Source: MADRE2 sp964397015 (GTDB taxonomy: Bacteria; Desulfobacterota; Desulfobacteria; Desulfobacterales; Desulfobacteraceae). From it: 9,389 nucleotides of DNA. Every line of letters starts with the position of its first letter. Within the stretch, counting starts at the first letter, position 1. Position numbers and translations under genes: made by a program. The DNA lies in assembly GCA_964397015.1 (NCBI GenBank), contig CAYNHL010000137.1, positions 1 through 9,389 of the forward strand, read 5' to 3'. This document shows, one piece after another, positions 6,131-9,389 of the stretch. Under the pieces are notes generated by a model. That model did not search any database. It was given only the letters and a program-made list of their open reading frames with translations, and was not told the DNA's origin.

Positions 6131-7297
6131 ATGAAAAAAAAAATTATCTGGCTTGTTCAATCCAACCAGGTCACCTCCACCCTTTATGATTTCATGAAAA
6201 CCATGAAAAAAAGGATGGAAAACTTTATAGATTTTATATTCATAATCCCGCAGACATCTCCCGAGATGGTCGAGCGGCTCAGTGACCTCGATCCTTTAAT
6301 CTTTGAAACATCCCTTAAAAAAGCCCAGCCTTCCTACCAGGCATATCTTGCAAAACGGGCTGTTTTGGATCAAAAACTGCCGGGAGGTCTTGGCATAGCC
6401 GATGCTTTGCTGCTGGACGACCTGGCAGGCGGACATCTTGCCCGGACTGCCATTGACATTCCTGTTCATGAAGAGACCTGCGGTATCATAATGCAGATCC
6501 CGACCCCTTTAGGCTCTTCGGCCATCGAGGAACGTATATTTCATGCAGCCGTCCTGTGGGCAAGAGAGCATCGTTTGCCAGCCGTAGGATATGAACTGCT
6601 GCCGCTGGACACAAGATGGACCCTGGCCGCCTCCATTATGGACGGCATCATCACCCGGTCAAGGGACAGTTATGCCCACCTGAAAACCGAACTTGACAAT
6701 ATACAAACCTGGTGCCTGCCGCGTTACGAAGCAGCCATGTTTTCACCGACCGCCACATCCTTCAATGCCAACGGCCTTAAATCAACCTATCATTACAAGG
6801 GCACGCTTTCCATCCCCCCTGACCGCACCATTTTATTCGTGCCGCACAACGTGGCCATGATCTATGAATACCGGCAGCTGATCGACTGGCTTGGCCCGGC
6901 AGGGAAAAACCTCCACCTGATGTTCAGTTACGGAGACGACCAGGTCCGGGGGGCTCACACACAAGAAGAGATTGTTGAAATCATCTATAAAAAAGAGCTC
7001 TCAAGGATAGCTTCCCATTCATTTCACAATATCAATGCACCCTGGGAAATGATGGCCGCCGACGGTCTTGCAGCCTGCTCATCCTGTTTTCAGACACAGA
7101 TTGCCGGGGACAAAAATATTCCCTGTATCATCCTGGACCCTTTTCTTCCACCACAAAGCCAGGAGAACAGGCTCCGGGTCGACAGCCAAAAAACCCTGCT
7201 TGAGGCAGTCGAAAAAGTCATTGAAGAAAAAAACAAAACAACCGAAATGGGAGAGATCCTTATACACATGGCTGCGGGGAAACCAAATGAAAAATAG
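6131..7297 (+). CDS. uncharacterised GT-B-like protein, possible glycosyltransferase
   Basis: I do not recognise this 388-aa protein as a named family. It has no signal peptide or membrane helix. The N-terminus (KKKIIWLVQSNQ) looks like the first strand of a Rossmann-type domain and is followed by a basic helix. A second alpha/beta half begins near 232 with TILFVPHN. A segment at 310-337 (ADGLAACSS, then IPCIILDP) resembles the donor-side motif of GT-B glycosyltransferases. It lines up with the corresponding segment of the next gene (ADVCVLGQRS, then GKPLVKLD). In that comparison the glutamate five residues after the conserved serine is a glutamine here (Q323). The ATG at 6131 has a weak GGA site 8 nt upstream. 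The gene overlaps the next by 11 bp. A sugar-transferring or glycan-related role is inferred from fold-like features and the pseC neighbourhood. Confidence 0.75.
   Translation: MKKKIIWLVQSNQVTSTLYDFMKTMKKRMENFIDFIFIIPQTSPEMVERLSDLDPLIFETSLKKAQPSYQAYLAKRAVLDQKLPGGLGIADALLLDDLAGGHLARTAIDIPVHEETCGIIMQIPTPLGSSAIEERIFHAAVLWAREHRLPAVGYELLPLDTRWTLAASIMDGIITRSRDSYAHLKTELDNIQTWCLPRYEAAMFSPTATSFNANGLKSTYHYKGTLSIPPDRTILFVPHNVAMIYEYRQLIDWLGPAGKNLHLMFSYGDDQVRGAHTQEEIVEIIYKKELSRIASHSFHNINAPWEMMAADGLAACSSCFQTQIAGDKNIPCIILDPFLPPQSQENRLRVDSQKTLLEAVEKVIEEKNKTTEMGEILIHMAAGKPNEK
7276..7280 (+). promoter_or_regulatory. ribosome binding site deciding the start of the fusion glycosyltransferase
   Basis: GGGGA lies 6 nt before the ATG at 7287, inside the end of the preceding gene. 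It supports that ATG over the longer in-frame opening from 7068. The sequence 7068-7286 in this frame encodes a basic, low-quality peptide that merely shadows the upstream gene. Confidence 0.65.
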
Positions 7298-9365
7298 CTT
7301 CTGGAATCAAAAGACAATCATTGCATATATCGCCCTGTCCCATCATACAAGGTTTATAGTCCCGGTCATGGACACCTTGAAAGCCCGGGGTGCCACGATA
7401 AAATACGTCGTGGGACAGGCAGAGCGCTCCCAGGAGATAACCGCCCTTGCCCAGGGCCTTGACTACTGCCATATTTTTGACTTCATCAGGGACGAAGACA
7501 ACGAAGATATCCGGCAGAACTACCGGATTTTAAGGCAATGTGTCTCAACCTCGCTGAAATCGGATTTCCTGCTGGGGATACAGCCCATAACTGTAACAGA
7601 CAAGGTCCTTTTTTCAACGGCGGCAGAATACACAGGGATCAAAAATCTTATTGAAAAAATGGCCCCGGATCTCTGTTTTGCCCTTCACGAGCTCAACAGG
7701 TGGGGAAAGATGATGGCCTTCTGGTCAAAAAAATACAGCATCCCCTTTATAACCCTGCAGGAAGGACTGAGCTACAACCTTGATTTCGGCTATACAGGGC
7801 ACGCCCAGTACTCGACATTGAACCTGGTGTGGGGACAGAGAGTAAAAAACAAGATGGTGGGATTCGAAGCCCCTGAATCCAAAATCATTCCTGTCGGCAA
7901 CACTCACCTGGCCCGGGAAATCTTTGCACAGAAAGAAGGCAGTGTAAGAGAGAAAAAACGGGAGGAATACAGCCTGTCCGAAAAAACAGTGGTCCTCCTT
8001 GTCCTTTCATCGATCCTGCCGGCCCCGCAGTTGTTTGAACCGGTCTTCCGGGCCGTATCCAAAAGCCGGCACCACACAATGTTCGTCAAATTCCACCCGG
8101 CCTGCAAAAAACTGCAGATCGATCAATGGATAAAAGATATCGCCTTTGAAAAAAACCTGGTTTTCATTCAGGGCCAGGAAAGCATCTACACCCTGCTTTC
8201 CATGGCTGACGTCTGTGTGCTGGGCCAGCGAAGCACTACTGGGCTCGAGGCTGTCGCGTTCGGCAAACCCCTTGTAAAGCTGGATTTTGCCTATACCCCC
8301 AACGCACCCTATTCATTTGTCGACCAGGGGGTGGCCCGGAAGATGAGCGCAAAAGAATTTGCAAAAGCGCTCGATGAAAAACTTGATTTCTCCCGGTTCG
8401 TGGACCCTGAAAAAAACGAACGCTTTCTTGAAAAGGAGCTTTGTGACACCGGCAATGCCATTGAAACAACCTGCGATGTTTTCAAAAAATGCATCCAGGC
8501 GAACCGGCATGTCCATGTACCCATTTCAATGCCTGAAAAAAAATCAGGCAGAAAAAAATGGTCTTTCTTTATCCAGGTTCCTGAAAACCCGGATCTTTTT
8601 TTATCCCAGCTCGAGGCCCTGGCTGTCAACTCCCGCGACCAGGGTGAATATGAAGTGATCATTTCCGGACCTGAGCAAAAGTCGGCCGCCATGCAAACCA
8701 TACTGGATTCATTGACCGGTGATGTGGCTATAGAGACTTTTTTAGATATGCCCGGCAGTGCCGTATCCCTTATAAACCGGCTGGCACAGTCGGCAACAGG
8801 AGAGACCCTGGTCTTTTATGAAAAAAACCTGGCCCCGCTTCCAGGATGGCTTGACAGCCTGGACAGGGCAGTTTCATCTTTTCAAGGGGACAAGGTGTTT
8901 GGAGGAAGGATTTGCAGCATTGATAGAAACATTGCCGGCGGGGCCATTGTGGTGGACCACAACAACACCCCGGTTCCAGCCTATCAATATCTTGATATGG
9001 ATTTTCCCGGAGTCTTGAAACAAAGAAGCTTCCAGATGGTGGATGGGTTTGTGGCAACATCCAGGGAGCTGTTCCTGAAAACAGGTGGATTTGAACCAAA
9101 TGCAGGTCAATACATGTTTTTAGACTATTGTCTCAAAGTCCTGCAGCATACCTGTGATCCTGACGCTGTCGTCTATCTTCCGGACCTGAAGCTGGTGTTT
9201 TTAGACAGGATTCAGCCCAAAAAAAGTGGAAACGACGCTGTTTTCTTCTATTCAAAATGGTGTGGCTGCCTGTGGGAGTCACAAACAGAACTTCATACAG
9301 AAGACGGGTTCTCTCAAGAAGATCTTGAACAGGCCAGGATGGCAGCCGCTGTCAAATCAGTCTGA
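7287..9365 (+). CDS. two-domain glycosyltransferase: GT-B-like domain fused to degenerate GT2-like domain
   Basis: This 692-aa cytoplasmic protein has two glycosyltransferase-like parts. Residues 10-405 look like a GT-B enzyme of the capsule/epimerase-like type. Signs are TLQEGLSYN at 157-164, VGNTHLAREIF at 203-213, VKFHP at 267-271, and the donor-site pattern MADVCVLGQRSTTGLEA at 306-322 followed by FGKPLVKLD. A charged linker at 405-424 leads to a second domain at about 425-670 with GT2-type landmarks. These are ATGETLVFYEKN at 503-514 followed by PGWLDSL, and TSRELFLKTGGFEP at 591-604 followed by FLDYCLKV. The acidic DxD metal-binding motif expected after the ATGE strand is replaced by YEKN, and the later ED-x-D element is reduced to a single Asp, so the second domain may be catalytically dead or non-canonical. 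The start overlaps the previous gene by 11 bp. Donor and acceptor cannot be read from the sequence. Confidence 0.8.
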   Translation: MKNSFWNQKTIIAYIALSHHTRFIVPVMDTLKARGATIKYVVGQAERSQEITALAQGLDYCHIFDFIRDEDNEDIRQNYRILRQCVSTSLKSDFLLGIQPITVTDKVLFSTAAEYTGIKNLIEKMAPDLCFALHELNRWGKMMAFWSKKYSIPFITLQEGLSYNLDFGYTGHAQYSTLNLVWGQRVKNKMVGFEAPESKIIPVGNTHLAREIFAQKEGSVREKKREEYSLSEKTVVLLVLSSILPAPQLFEPVFRAVSKSRHHTMFVKFHPACKKLQIDQWIKDIAFEKNLVFIQGQESIYTLLSMADVCVLGQRSTTGLEAVAFGKPLVKLDFAYTPNAPYSFVDQGVARKMSAKEFAKALDEKLDFSRFVDPEKNERFLEKELCDTGNAIETTCDVFKKCIQANRHVHVPISMPEKKSGRKKWSFFIQVPENPDLFLSQLEALAVNSRDQGEYEVIISGPEQKSAAMQTILDSLTGDVAIETFLDMPGSAVSLINRLAQSATGETLVFYEKNLAPLPGWLDSLDRAVSSFQGDKVFGGRICSIDRNIAGGAIVVDHNNTPVPAYQYLDMDFPGVLKQRSFQMVDGFVATSRELFLKTGGFEPNAGQYMFLDYCLKVLQHTCDPDAVVYLPDLKLVFLDRIQPKKSGNDAVFFYSKWCGCLWESQTELHTEDGFSQEDLEQARMAAAVKSV

Positions 9366-9389
9366 CAGGGCGTAGGGTTTTACAATTTC

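Noticed and set aside
7068..7286. In-frame N-terminal extension of the fusion glycosyltransferase (73 extra residues)
   Set aside because: It overlaps the upstream gene completely, encodes a basic peptide with no domain character, and the ATG at 7287 has a proper ribosome binding site.
1..9389. Mobile elements, CRISPR arrays or long direct repeats
   Set aside because: No transposase, integrase, spaced repeat array or long repeat was seen. The tRNA at the edge could be an integration site, but no attachment repeat or integrase is in the window.

Overview
The window looks like an ordinary chromosomal stretch of a Gram-negative, probably flagellated bacterium of moderate GC content. Protein style suggests a Desulfobacterota/deltaproteobacterial lineage, but no marker gene proves this. 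It holds one partial tRNA gene and seven protein genes. They are tightly packed, and no gene-free stretch exceeds 300 bases.

Left part (1-3014, minus strand): a partial tRNA-Lys(UUU) with a promoter in front of it, then the potassium-uptake pair trkA-trkH. In transcription order trkA comes first, from a TTG start, and trkH follows after a single base. A strong sigma-70-like promoter (TTGACA, 17 nt, TATGGT) sits just inside the motA-trkA gap, so trkAH is probably its own transcription unit. TrkH is the K+-conducting membrane subunit and TrkA the nucleotide-binding cytoplasmic gate.

Middle (3018-4704, minus strand): a flagellar-type stator pair in the unusual order motB then motA. The reading frames are nearly abutting, and the motA ribosome-binding site defines a shorter MotA than the longest reading frame. 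Upstream lies a weak candidate flagellar (sigma-28/FliA) promoter.

Right part (4783-9365): a surface-sugar region. pseC, an aminotransferase of pseudaminic-acid synthesis, lies on the minus strand. Across a 175-bp divergent intergenic region, two overlapping plus-strand genes run away from it: an unassigned 388-aa protein that looks GT-B-like, and a 692-aa fusion of a GT-B-like domain with a degenerate GT2-like domain. The divergent region has a good sigma-70-like promoter and an overlapping sigma-28-like match, both pointing at the glycosyltransferase genes.

Taken together, pseC, two unusual glycosyltransferase-like proteins and a stator operon suggest, by inference only, a flagellin- or surface-glycosylation locus next to motility genes. 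The other pseudaminic-acid genes (pseB, pseH, pseG, pseI, pseF) are not in the window and may lie downstream of 9365 or elsewhere. The least described elements are the two glycosyltransferase-like proteins.
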